Shown: piece by piece, positions 20,293-30,800 of the stretch
Position numbering within the stretch: position 1 is the first letter of the stretch
How the letters are laid out: every line of letters begins with the position of its first letter
From: Meconema thalassinum
Lineage: Eukaryota; Arthropoda; Insecta; Orthoptera; Tettigoniidae
Assembly (NCBI GenBank): GCA_946902985.2
Contig: OX336388.2
Coordinates: 129,396,346 to 129,460,345 of the forward strand
Direction of reading: 5' to 3'
DNA: 64,000 nucleotides
The notes under the pieces: model-generated
Told to the model about the DNA's origin: nothing
Databases searched by the model: none
What the model saw: only the letters and a program-made list of their open reading frames with translations
Translations under genes and position numbers: made by a program

Positions 20293-23200
20293 TGCTACCC
20301 CTAGCATTTGACGGCACTGGCCAGCAGCACGTCGGCTTCTCGATAACCAACGCTTTGCTTACCAGAATGGGACGAGTACGGGGAACGTGGATGGGCCAAC
20401 TTACCTGTATTCAGAGGTCCGGGTCACTTCCGCAGCAAAACCACCTCCAGAAGACAAGTCCCGACAGAAGAGCTCCAAAAGGGGTGGAAGGAAGAAGGAG
20501 AAGGGGACAACACACACAGGCTATCGTACAAACACCCCCCAAAACCCAACGGAACACCCGTCGGTGAAATAATGCCACAACAAAAGATTTTAAAAAAAGG
20601 AAAAATATAAGGTTTAATATTGAAAATTTAAATAAGAACTTCACCAGAGAAAGAACATGCATCAACCACCAATATTTTACAAGAAGGCCAGATAGCGCCT
20701 AACATGCTTGCTTGCAAAGCCAAGAAGAAAAAAAAAGACTTAATTAAAATTAAAAAAAGGTAAAACAGCCCAAAGGTTAAAATAAATATTACATGCATAA
20801 CATACTGAGAACGGGCTTGATGAATTGCAAGGAAATGCAATATCGATCCGGCATGCAGATGTTCAGGCCACGCCAAAACAAAGGAATTGAAAATTAAATT
20901 AAACTTAAAAAAAATTAAATGGGATAGAAATAAAAAAAAAATGATATGCTCGCCGGCGAAACACACAAGGACATTTACCCGAAATCACAAAATTAACATC
21001 AACAAGATTACAATTTAAAAAAAAAAATTGAGCTAACAGAAAACACGTATGCTTTTGAGACCCGCGCCAAATGGACTGACAACGAGACCACAATGCATCA
21101 CGGTAAACAAAAGATATGGCCACACCAAAACCATGCCAGGTCGAAATTACGGCAAACAATTAATAAGATTAAATTTAAACATTAGTAGAAGGAAATGAAC
21201 GGTGAAAAAAAACAATTACATCTAAAAACTATTAATGCAAGTCGTTTTAAAACTGGACGGATCTTACATGGATTAAAAAAAGGGACAAACCCAAGCTTGC
21301 CGAAGGAAAATAAATAATAATTTAAACGTGAAATAAATTGGAAATGTGTCTCCACAAGGTACTGTCCCCGTTTACCTGGATAGTAGGCTGTCAGATATCC
21401 GCCCCCTCAATCGGATTGCCAATTATCAATTGCACCGGCACAGTTACATCAATGAAAATGGCACTGACAGATACTATCGAGATAAGAGCACAGAAGTTCA
21501 CAGGAAATCATTGTGGAACACACCAAAATAGACGGGGGTTCATACTTACCGTTACTTACCTCTTAATTATCTCGGGGTTTGAGTTGACAACAGGATCACT
21601 AAAAGTCTGTTCACACAATAACCTCCACCATGACATTTAAAAATGAGCCAGAACGCAGACGAGAACTTTGAACTGTACAAAATGCTTTATTTCAAATAAA
21701 GGGTATGATTTTACTAACACAACAAAATCAACGTGGCTATCAGAAGCCCAAGTCAATCTGACTACGTCCTCAGTAGGACTTGCAAAAATTATCATACAAC
21801 ATGATATAAAACATTTTAGCTCCCAAGAGCTCCAAATAACGTAATATTATTAACACAATTGGATTGGAAAAGGACGTCAGGGTGTGACATATATAGAGCA
21901 TTTGGTTTCCTTTTAATAAACAAGAGAATGGTATTTATAGTCGCAAGGCCGGAGTGTGTACGACCTCACTCTCTGTGAACCAGATGTTGGCCCAGCTGCG
22001 AGCTACCCTCCAACCTGTTGCATACTGGTCAAATGCACACCCTTCTCACGTGCTAAGTTACGTAAGAATATAGCTTGTTCTCTCAAGCTTTTAAATGTCT
22101 ACAAGACATCTTACATTTATATTTACGCAAATCTTTCAAGTACTTTGTTCACATCCTATTGGATCATTATGTTAATTCCTTAAACTTGTTAAGTTCAATC
22201 CAAATGTTTAATTAGCTCTTAAATGTTTATAACAAAATCACATAAATTATTTATAACAATTAGTAATTATTTATAATATTTGTCAAAGACAATAAAAATA
22301 TTATAAGCACGCCTTTAACATCACTCTCGTTCCACATTATTTTCAAAAATATTTACAGCAATTATTTACAATATTAACATTTAAATTCTTTAAATTATTA
22401 ATTTAATAAATACATTAACCACATGTTCATTCGGTTGATAATTTTCATAATCGTGTTTAATATAATCGACCAATGAAGGTTAGTTATACATGTTAATGTC
22501 ACAATCTGGTTTAATAAAGGTTTTAATAATGATTTGTGACGGCAACCTTCATTCAAAATCTTATCTCAAATTCTTTCAAAACTCGTGTTAATTATAACAG
22601 TAATTCACTTGATTTATTTTCAACGAACTATGACAATCTTACTCCAGCGGAAAATCCTTCGCTAATAAGTTAATGCACAAACTGCATTAAAAATATGCCC
22701 AAAATCATCATATATTAATCTATATGGTATTAAACTTCCACATAACTTACAAAACTTCCACAAATAATTCTTTAACATTTATTCCTGTGGGAACTTCCTT
22801 CATATTCAAGGGCATTATACCTCAGCGACTTTCAACACGCGCTGCACTAGCGATTATACATTCATAGTTCCACTTAAAATTTTTTATAATCATTAATTGT
22901 TTCAAAACTGTTTTTCTATAACCTTCGTGGATTTCATTCATGAACCGAAATGAAGTCAAAACTTGCCAATCACAAACAAATTTAATAGTGAATACGCTTA
23001 TATACGCCTGTCTGGTCTATCAAATTTAAGATTAACATCTTAAAAGAAATGTATAGTATAAAAATACTATCTTCAAATAAAGTGCGACTAAAAAGCAAAG
23101 TAGTCGAATAGAATCCAATTAGACTGGGGAATGCAAACATCGTTCTATAAATCTCTAATTGAGAAAAACTCCTAACAAAAGTACTTGACTTTAATGCATT

Positions 23201-26146
23201 CAATAATTCATTATTAAAGTTACTCTTTCACAAAAGTGTCTATGATGCAATGTTCATTCATAACTGACGATAAATGTCTGTGTTGCAATCAATACAAATA
23301 ACGACTAGTATTTCCAAGATCGTCGACAACGTAAGAGATTTTAACGCTCTAAAATCATTTAAATGTTCTTCCTTCTTGATGATGACAGAAAATTGGTCAA
23401 AGTAATAAAACTGGGGTAGAATTACTTTAATAAACTGACACGCTGTCTGAATTTAAATCTGCCATAAAAATCATTAACTTACAGTCAAATCGTGACTACA
23501 AAAATATTAATTACTGAAAATTCTAAAAATCAGTCTCAACTGATTCAAAATCATTTACTATGCCCATGACATAACAATGTCTTAATAAATCGTCGAAAAA
23601 TGCAAAACTCATCAAGGTGTACTGAGAATAAGAATCTCAACAAGAAAATAGGGCAAAATTACATAAGGATAAAAATATGGGAAAAATGGTTGCTCAAACA
23701 TCATTAGTAAACTCAAATACAATAAACGTTCACGACTACCTTATCTGCCGATTGACGTTCCAGAGGAAAATTCCCCAAAGAAGACTGCTGATGGATACAT
23801 TTCACCACGTTAAAGTTGAGCTCCATCCTCGAAATAGGAAATAGCACCCTCGGAGAATCGAACTGCTTCCTTCTCCGTGAATCGCTCTGCTCCTCGAAGA
23901 CGAATAGACATCCTTCCGGCAATAATCTTCTTTGTGAGTCGGGTCCACCCTGACCTCTCTTGAAAAATTCCCTGAAGTTCCAGTAGACAATCGCCATGAA
24001 GTTTTGTAGAAATTTCCGAAGAAATTATTCATATTCAGAGTATGAAATTGTTTCTATGGCTGTTCGATGGTATTCAGCCTTTAATTACGAAACATGGGTG
24101 TAGATGGTATTTACCGCATGTTCGTTTGTGTGGAAGAGCAATTAGCGAAGTTCCATGTCGCTATCTTACTCCGTTGAAGTATGTCCCAATTGCAATAAGC
24201 CTTTTAGCCCTCCATCTGCTCTTCGGTTGTAGTGTCAGAAGAACAAACTGCCGTATTAACTTGCTCCATTATACTGTATCGTTCTGTAACCAAGCAATCT
24301 GAAGTCTTTCTATTCCACTCGCAGCGTCAGCCGTTGCGTTGATTCTGGCTATACACAAGTGCTTCTCTTGTGGCGAGATAATCACTTTTCTCAGTCGTAT
24401 AAAACTGCTAATATCTTTCGAACTAATCGGTCGAAATTGTTCAGCTTTTCTCTATAACTGCATGTAGCACTGCATAATACAATTAGCTTATCGGAGACCG
24501 CTAACTGTTCGAAGCTAAACTTGTAGAAGCTTTCCAAGGTCCGTTTCAACTTCACCTAGTTTGACTTGGATCTCGTTAATATAGTGGCCTCGCCACGCGT
24601 TATAAAGACGATTCTTTTCACTGCTGTTCACTTCGACGTCTCACTATAATGAATGTATAAGAAAAGAACTTTCACAAATATACTTCGATGCTCTGAGAAT
24701 GAGATCTCAGAATGATCAGAGAACGAAAGAGACTCCTCTCTTCTGCGCAAGCCCTTTTATTAACTTCTCGAGGGGCGTTACCATCCCTTCCAAAGCGTGA
24801 TACTGCGTCATCGCTAAAACTTCCAACTTCGTTAATACATGACGGATTTTCAAAATTCAAAAACTGAAAATGAATTTCACCAAAATTCCAAATCAATGCT
24901 TTTACTGCAAATGGATTTCCACAATTCTGCATTCCAAAAGTAATAAAAATACCACAGTTTCAGCAATCTCCGTCTTCCTTTAAACTATCGTTCATTGGTT
25001 CATGCCTCTCCTCCAATAGCATAGTTTCTTCCTCAGCAGAATTCCTCGTTTCCTGCGACTGCGTCGTAAATCTTGGAACATTCTCGACTAAATGCTGACG
25101 TCACTGAGAATCTCAGCTCAAGTAGCCTGCTGGCATAACATTTACGTCATCCGTGCTTACGTCATGACTACCCACGTCATAACTATGACAGCCATAACTT
25201 TCCTTATAATTTCAAATATAGCCACCGTGGTCTCTACATAATTCAATTACGGTGGCAGTACGAAGAAAAGAGCATAGAATTAAAATAAACCAGGAAACGT
25301 AATAAAAACAACAATAAAATTAGACATATAAAACAAAAGAGGAACAGAAATAAAATATTACTATAAGAAGATATCGGAGCTCCATAACATAAAATAATTA
25401 AATAAATTAAATTAAAAAAAACGTACCTTACATCCTTCTCAGTGGAGACACAATAACAATAAAATAATTAACACATAATTTTACGTTATTACATGTACTT
25501 CACAAAAATGGCTAACACGCCGATGCGTCGTGTAGATACAAGCACTTGATCGCATCCAGTTGCGATTATCCTTGCACATTTCCTCTTCACGGCGGAACGA
25601 TGAAAATTTACAGCCTGAAGAAAACAGGCAATTCCTTTTTCTTGAATGAGTATTTACATTTTGAAAAGGCTAGGGGCAACGCCCCCAGCGCAACGGATAG
25701 ACACTCTTCGACCAGTCGTCGGCTTGATGTTTTTCACTCGACAGACAAAGGACTCCACAAAAATGGCGGAGAATCGCTCGTCATTTATCGAGCTGTCTTC
25801 ATGTAAATAAATATTGTCCAATCACGAAGTGACACATCAAAACAACAATGTCATTAATAAGTTCATAATTTGGCGGTATCATGACTACACCAGCTTTTGT
25901 TTGAAGACGAAGAATGTGATTGTCTTTCAATTATGTCATGCGTATATAGAGTTTATAAGGCGAAGCCCACACCACCTATTGGGGAGAAACAGGAACTATT
26001 TGTATCTTTTCAAAGTCCGACTGCAGCTACCATCTTGTGGTGACAGACGGTACTGAGCGACCAAGCGGACGATTCAAAACTTCAACAACAGCGTCCTTGA
26101 TTAAATACATGTTTGAAATGGTAGAGACGTGCCCTTGCACGTATCA
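20293..26146 (-). repeat. 5' LTR of the Ty3-like element, interrupted
   Basis: LTR sequence occupies 20293-21362 and 25262-26146, matching 12261-14219 at a high level. Between them is a 3895-bp insertion with its own 4-bp duplication. Confidence 0.9.
21363..25257 (-). mobile_element. 3.9-kb insertion with TG..CA ends, probable giant solo LTR
   Basis: The insertion begins TGTCCCCGTTTACC, ends ACGGTGGCA and is flanked by GTAC at 21359-21362 and 25258-25261. It has no coding capacity that I recognise and no internal LTR pair. Its plus-strand start resembles the LTR starts at 36068 (TGTACCCTTTTACC) and 36625 (TGAACCCTTTACC), and CCTGGATAG follows in both this one and 36068. A solo LTR of a related long-LTR family in minus orientation explains ends, duplication and size best; a non-autonomous LARD is the alternative. 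Confidence 0.6.
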
Positions 26147-26958
26147 AATTGTATAGGTAGCTTCGTAAGTCTCAGAACTCAGGAAGTCCTTTCTAGCAGC
26201 GTTACTAGCAGCTTTCAAAGTTTCAAGGTAAGAAAGAAAATATTCCTCTAGCCAGTTTAGGCGACTGACATTTAATGAGAAAAAATGCCCTTTATCTGGA
26301 TTTCTAGACTGAATATGATGATATGTGATGCTTACGTCATGCATAGCGAACCATTTATTAACGTTTTTCAAAAAAAAATGGTTGCTTCTGCGTCCATGAA
26401 TGTGTACGCTTCCGGGTGCATGCCTATATTTTCTTTCACTGTACTAATGGCACCAATAACTTCTGACGAGAACACTTCCTTGGCACGCCGAACATTCATT
26501 TTTTCAAATTTAGTGGGTTCGATGTGTTTTTTAGTGAGGTGTCTGACCGGTTTGACGATCTCACCCTTTTGCATTGTGTATAGTAATGACAAGTATTTCC
26601 CTGAAATTATTCCAGTACCATCAGTCATCTCTCGTTACAGAAACTGCGTTCTAATGTTTTTTTTGTTTTTTTTTAGAATGTGACAATGATCAAAACTAGG
26701 GAATACATTCCTAGACTCGTCGTATGGGTGATTGACCATTGGTTGCAAATTCCCTCCCCCTAAATGCCTCATCATTTTAGTGTTAGTTTTGTGATTATCA
26801 GAGACAGTTATTATAATTATGAAAACGCATTGTTCAACCTCGAGAATAACGTCCAGCAGGAGTTTATTTAAGTCCCGTCCTGACAGCTGCTTCGTGAAAA
26901 AGAAGGCACACGGTATCTGATAATTTGTCGAAAGATCTCTTAGCACAAAACACAACAC
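26147..26958 (-). pseudogene. P/THAP9-like transposase, fragment
   Basis: The minus strand reads through LCFVLRDLSTNYQIPCAFFF, TVSDNHKTNTKMMRHLGG and SFDHCHILKN, then KFEKMNVRRAKEVFS, MDAEATIFF, NVNKWFAMHD and SSETYEA. These are motifs of the RNase H-like and GTP-binding insertion regions of P-element and THAP9 transposases. There is one in-frame TAA near 26632 and a frameshift at a run of A/T near 26370, plus a spurious K-rich insertion near 26660. The N-terminal THAP domain is not present; the 3' part continues across the Ty3 insertion. Confidence 0.7.
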
Positions 26959-27050
26959 ACGATTAGCTGCTACTTGTTCCCGGCTGTAATTTTGATCCTC
27001 TCTTTCCTTTTAATGAGACGGTGCTGGAGTAGTGTCCTTGTACCCGAAGA

Positions 27051-27581
27051 AGGTGCAAGGTATGTCTAATTTCTCTTAGATTTATTAGCACGCTATTTTA
27101 TTTTGTGATATAATTTTAATTTTGATAATGCGAAAATTATAATGATAATAATTATATAGTGTCACTAGCAACCCGCCACGGCTTCGCCCGGGAACAGTTA
27201 TGAATGTGCAAGGAATTCCTGTCAGACGTAATTTAAGAATGGCGAGGTGCAAGCCAAATGCCCCTCCCGTCCAAACTAAAAACACTTATAGTGGGCGATG
27301 TATCGAAGATAGAGATATGCTCTCGCGGACTTTTTTGTAGAATTTCTCACGCTGAACAATTCTTACACTCATAATATAATGATATTTTTAACGGTTCGCC
27401 CAGCGTAAGCTTAAAAAGCGCACGGACGCCAGGCTATTTTTTCGACCTTTTCACTGAAATCGTTACTGCTTGGCTCCCTTTGGTCATAAATACATTATTT
27501 TCTACACAAATCTTCCTCGAGATCGCCTTTACAGAATGGTGAAAGCAGCATCAAAATCCATCCAGTGGTTCTTGAGATTAC
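27051..27581 (-). repeat. Right long inverted arm
   Basis: Inverted partner of 10881-11414; the BEL element lies 17 bp outside it. Confidence 0.8.
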
Positions 27582-27598
27582 ACATTCAATATACGTAC

Positions 27599-27773
27599 TG
27601 TTAGGTTCACTTCTTAATAAATCACATAGACTCCTCTAGAATGCATATTTTATTATTTGTTGTGGAAAGATTCACAATTCACACCATATTGTTTTTGACA
27701 CTGACCTTCACTGATATCAAAGACTACGTCAAAGATACTGCACTACACTCTTGTGCTTACTGCCAACACAACA
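27599..27773 (-). repeat. 3' LTR of BEL element
   Basis: 175 bp, starting TGTTAGGTTCAC and ending GCCAACACAACA on the plus strand; 174 of 175 positions match the other LTR. Confidence 0.95.
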
Positions 27774-27784
27774 TTCTCCCACCT
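27774..27784 (-). other. Polypurine tract of BEL element
   Basis: AGGTGGGAGAA on the minus strand abuts the 3' LTR. Confidence 0.8.
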
Positions 27785-27869
27785 TGAGTTGTGGAAACAA
27801 CTCAACAAAACAATAAAATAACATAACACACATATTTTCACAAAATAAATGAACACAGAAATAAATAAG

Positions 27870-30800
27870 TCACTCAAAATATCTCTTTGGTTTAACCACC
27901 ACTCTCCCACTACTGGTTTTGATGAGATCAGAAGTATTAGTAGATGGTTTAACAGTCTTTGGATTTGTCTCCTTCTTCTCATTTTCATTCCGCTCAACTT
28001 GCAGTCTTAAAGCATGATCTTCTCCAGATGTCACTTCAAGTGGATACACCCTCTGTACTGGCCTCAGTAGCTCTCCTTTTGTAGTCGCCAAGCGAACAAC
28101 TCTCACGACACCACCTTTGCCAGGGATGACCTCCGTCACTCTTGCCAGCGGCCAGTCTAGTCTCTTCGTGTTGTCACTGGCTACCAGTACTACTTCACCT
28201 ACACAGGGTTTGTGATGACTTTTCCTAATGTGGTTCTTCTGTATTAGCTGTCCAAGATATTCATTCCTGAATCTTACCCTTAATGTTTCCTTTACTTTCT
28301 GTCTGTACCTGAATCTTCTGTCAAGTTTTATGTCCTCTATCATGTCGATATCGGACATTCCAATCTCCTTGACTTCCTGTAGGAACATTGCAGGGGTGAT
28401 AGCCATCAAGTCTTCTCCATCATTGGACAGGTAAGTAAGTGGTTGTGAATTCATGACAGCTTCAATGTCACACAGAACAGTCATCATTTCTTGGTACGAC
28501 AGACATGACCTTCCCAGAACTTTCCTGAGTATTTGTTTGAGGACACCAATCAGCCTCTCCCACCATCCTCCCCACCATGCTGCAGTGGGAGGATTGAATT
28601 TCCATTTTATTTGGTGTACAGAACTATATTCAGCAATTTTATCCCACTGAATTGTCTCCAACATATTGCAGGTGCCTTGAAAGTTTGTCCCATTGTCACT
28701 ATAGACAATCATTGGCCTTCCACGTCTGGACACGAAGCGCCGAAAAGCTTCGAGGAATGTTGCAGTAGCCAAAGATGTTACTAACTCCAGGTGTACTGCA
28801 CGAAAAACCGCACACGTGAACAGACAGACCCAGGCTTTCTCTCCACCTTTCAAAATCAGAGGCCCGGCAATGTCGACCCCTGTTATTTCAAAAATTGAGG
28901 CTTCTCTTACTCTGTCTATGGGGAGATGAGTTTGTTCTGCTTCAAGATGTTTTCCATGGTACCTCCTGCAGACAACACATGTTTTAATTGCACCCTTCAC
29001 CGTTCTCCTTCCTCCAAGGATCCAATATTTCTGTCTGAGCCCACTGAGCAGAATCTGGGTTCCAGCATGACATAAGTCTTTGTGCTTCTCCCTAATGAGA
29101 GCGTGAACTGCTGTATGCTTCGCAGGAAGGATAGCAGGACAACGGAAAGCATAATCATCTTTGCGCGATATAATTTTTGTTTTCAGTCTCATCACTCCCT
29201 CATCATCCATGAAAACACATAGTGAGTTGAATCTTTCATCCTTTTCACCAACAAAACACTCCTTTTGTATGAACTTCATCACGACTTTTTCTGCTTCTGT
29301 GGTTTCTTCAATGGATAGTTCGGTAGTTCTTCTATTATTTTTCTGTCGACAATTATACAGAAACCTCAAGATCCATCCTATCATACGAACTGTTCTACGG
29401 AAACTTGAGAAATAGTCAAGGTGCCATTCTTGGGTATTGGACTTGTCTTCTAACACCGTCATAGTGTTGACTTTCTTTTTTCTTTCTTGGAAGACTTCAT
29501 CATCGTTTGTTGGAATTTCGAGGCTAGGCCATTGTGTAGTAGATTGTTTTAGCCATTTTGGCCCTTCCCACCATCTCTGTTGAAGTAACTGTTTTGTGCT
29601 ACATCCCCTTGATGCCAGGTCAGCCGGATTCATGGTTCCTGGAACATGCCGCCACTGTTCTATTCTGGACAGTCTTCGAATTTCTTGCACTCTGTTCCAC
29701 ACGAAGGTCCCCCAAGGTTCGTCTAACTTGATCCAGGACAACACAGTCGACGAGTCACTCCAATAATAAGTAATGATTTCTTTTGCAGTTAATGCTGGCA
29801 GTACTGACGTCACTAGTCGAACCCCTATTGTAGCTGCTAATAATTCCAGGCGTGGTATGGTGATACTCTTCTTGGGTGCCACTCTTGTCTTGGCTTGTAC
29901 AAATCGTAGCTCTATATTGTCAACCCTCTGTATTCGTAAGAATATGACTGCAGCATACGCAGTTTGACTGGCGTCGCAGAACACGTGAAGAGATATATCT
30001 TCAACCGACTGGACACTACCGATCAAACATCTAGGAATCTTAATCTCAGACAGCTGAGGTAGTTCTGCCAACCACTTCATGAATCTTCTCTTTGTTGTTT
30101 CGTCTACTCTGGTGTCCCAACCCAAGTCAGTGGCCCATAGTTCTTGCAAGATTAATTTTGGACAGAGAAATACCGGACATGCGAAGCCAATAGGGTCAAA
30201 CACCTTATGTGCAGCTCCTAGTATAGCTCTTTTAGTGATTACATCATATTTGAAATCGTTAACATGAGTTAGATTCAGTTCAATGGTATCTTCTCCTTTA
30301 TTCCAAATGAGCCCTAGCACATGAGTAAGATTTTCAGCTGTACCATCCTGAGAATACTCCCACCCTCGGAGATTGAAAGATGCCTTATCCATTATTATGC
30401 TTGCCTCTCGCATGAATGAATGAAGGTCATTTCTGTTGTTAACACTAATAGCACAGTTATCCACATAAAAACATTCTTCCAATCTTTCTATTGTTGAAGT
30501 TGAGTAGGAACTATTATCGACTGTTTGACTCTTCAACTCGTTCAAGTGGAGTTTGATGGTTGCCGACAATAGGAACGGAGAACATGCAAGTCCAAAGACA
30601 ACTCTATTGTGACGTAACACTTCTACCTTCCCTGTACTTTCCTCCTCCCACCAAAGGAATCTCAGAAAATCACGGTCTCTAGGATTGACACTTATTTGAA
30701 GAAATGCTTTTTCTACATCAGCCGTCACACCGATCTCATTTTCTCTGAACTTCAGTAGCGAACTAGGGATCAACTCTATGAAGTTAGGCCCTTTTTCAAT

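Larger units (their letters stand above)
12261..26146 (-). mobile_element. Ty3-like LTR retrotransposon, full length, with nested insertion
   Basis: Two ~1.96-kb LTRs (12261-14219 and 20293-26146, the latter interrupted at 21363-25257) begin TG and end CA, and enclose gag and pol on the minus strand. A 5-bp duplication AATTG flanks the whole. A primer-binding site and a polypurine tract sit where expected. The LTRs differ by scattered substitutions and A-run lengths, so the copy is moderately young. Gag carries one stop and pol one frameshift, so this copy is not autonomous. Confidence 0.9.
10881..27581 (-). mobile_element. P/THAP9-like DNA transposon, split by a Ty3 element
   Basis: Long inverted arms (10881-11414 and 27051-27581) enclose P-like transposase fragments on the minus strand. 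Removing the 13.9-kb Ty3 element and its duplicated AATTG leaves about 2.8 kb, a typical size for P-type elements. The outer flanks show no clear 8-bp duplication, and the arms may extend further out, because 10716-10760 and 33500-33555 match in inverted orientation at the same distance once the BEL element is removed. The unit is therefore an inference. Confidence 0.55.
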
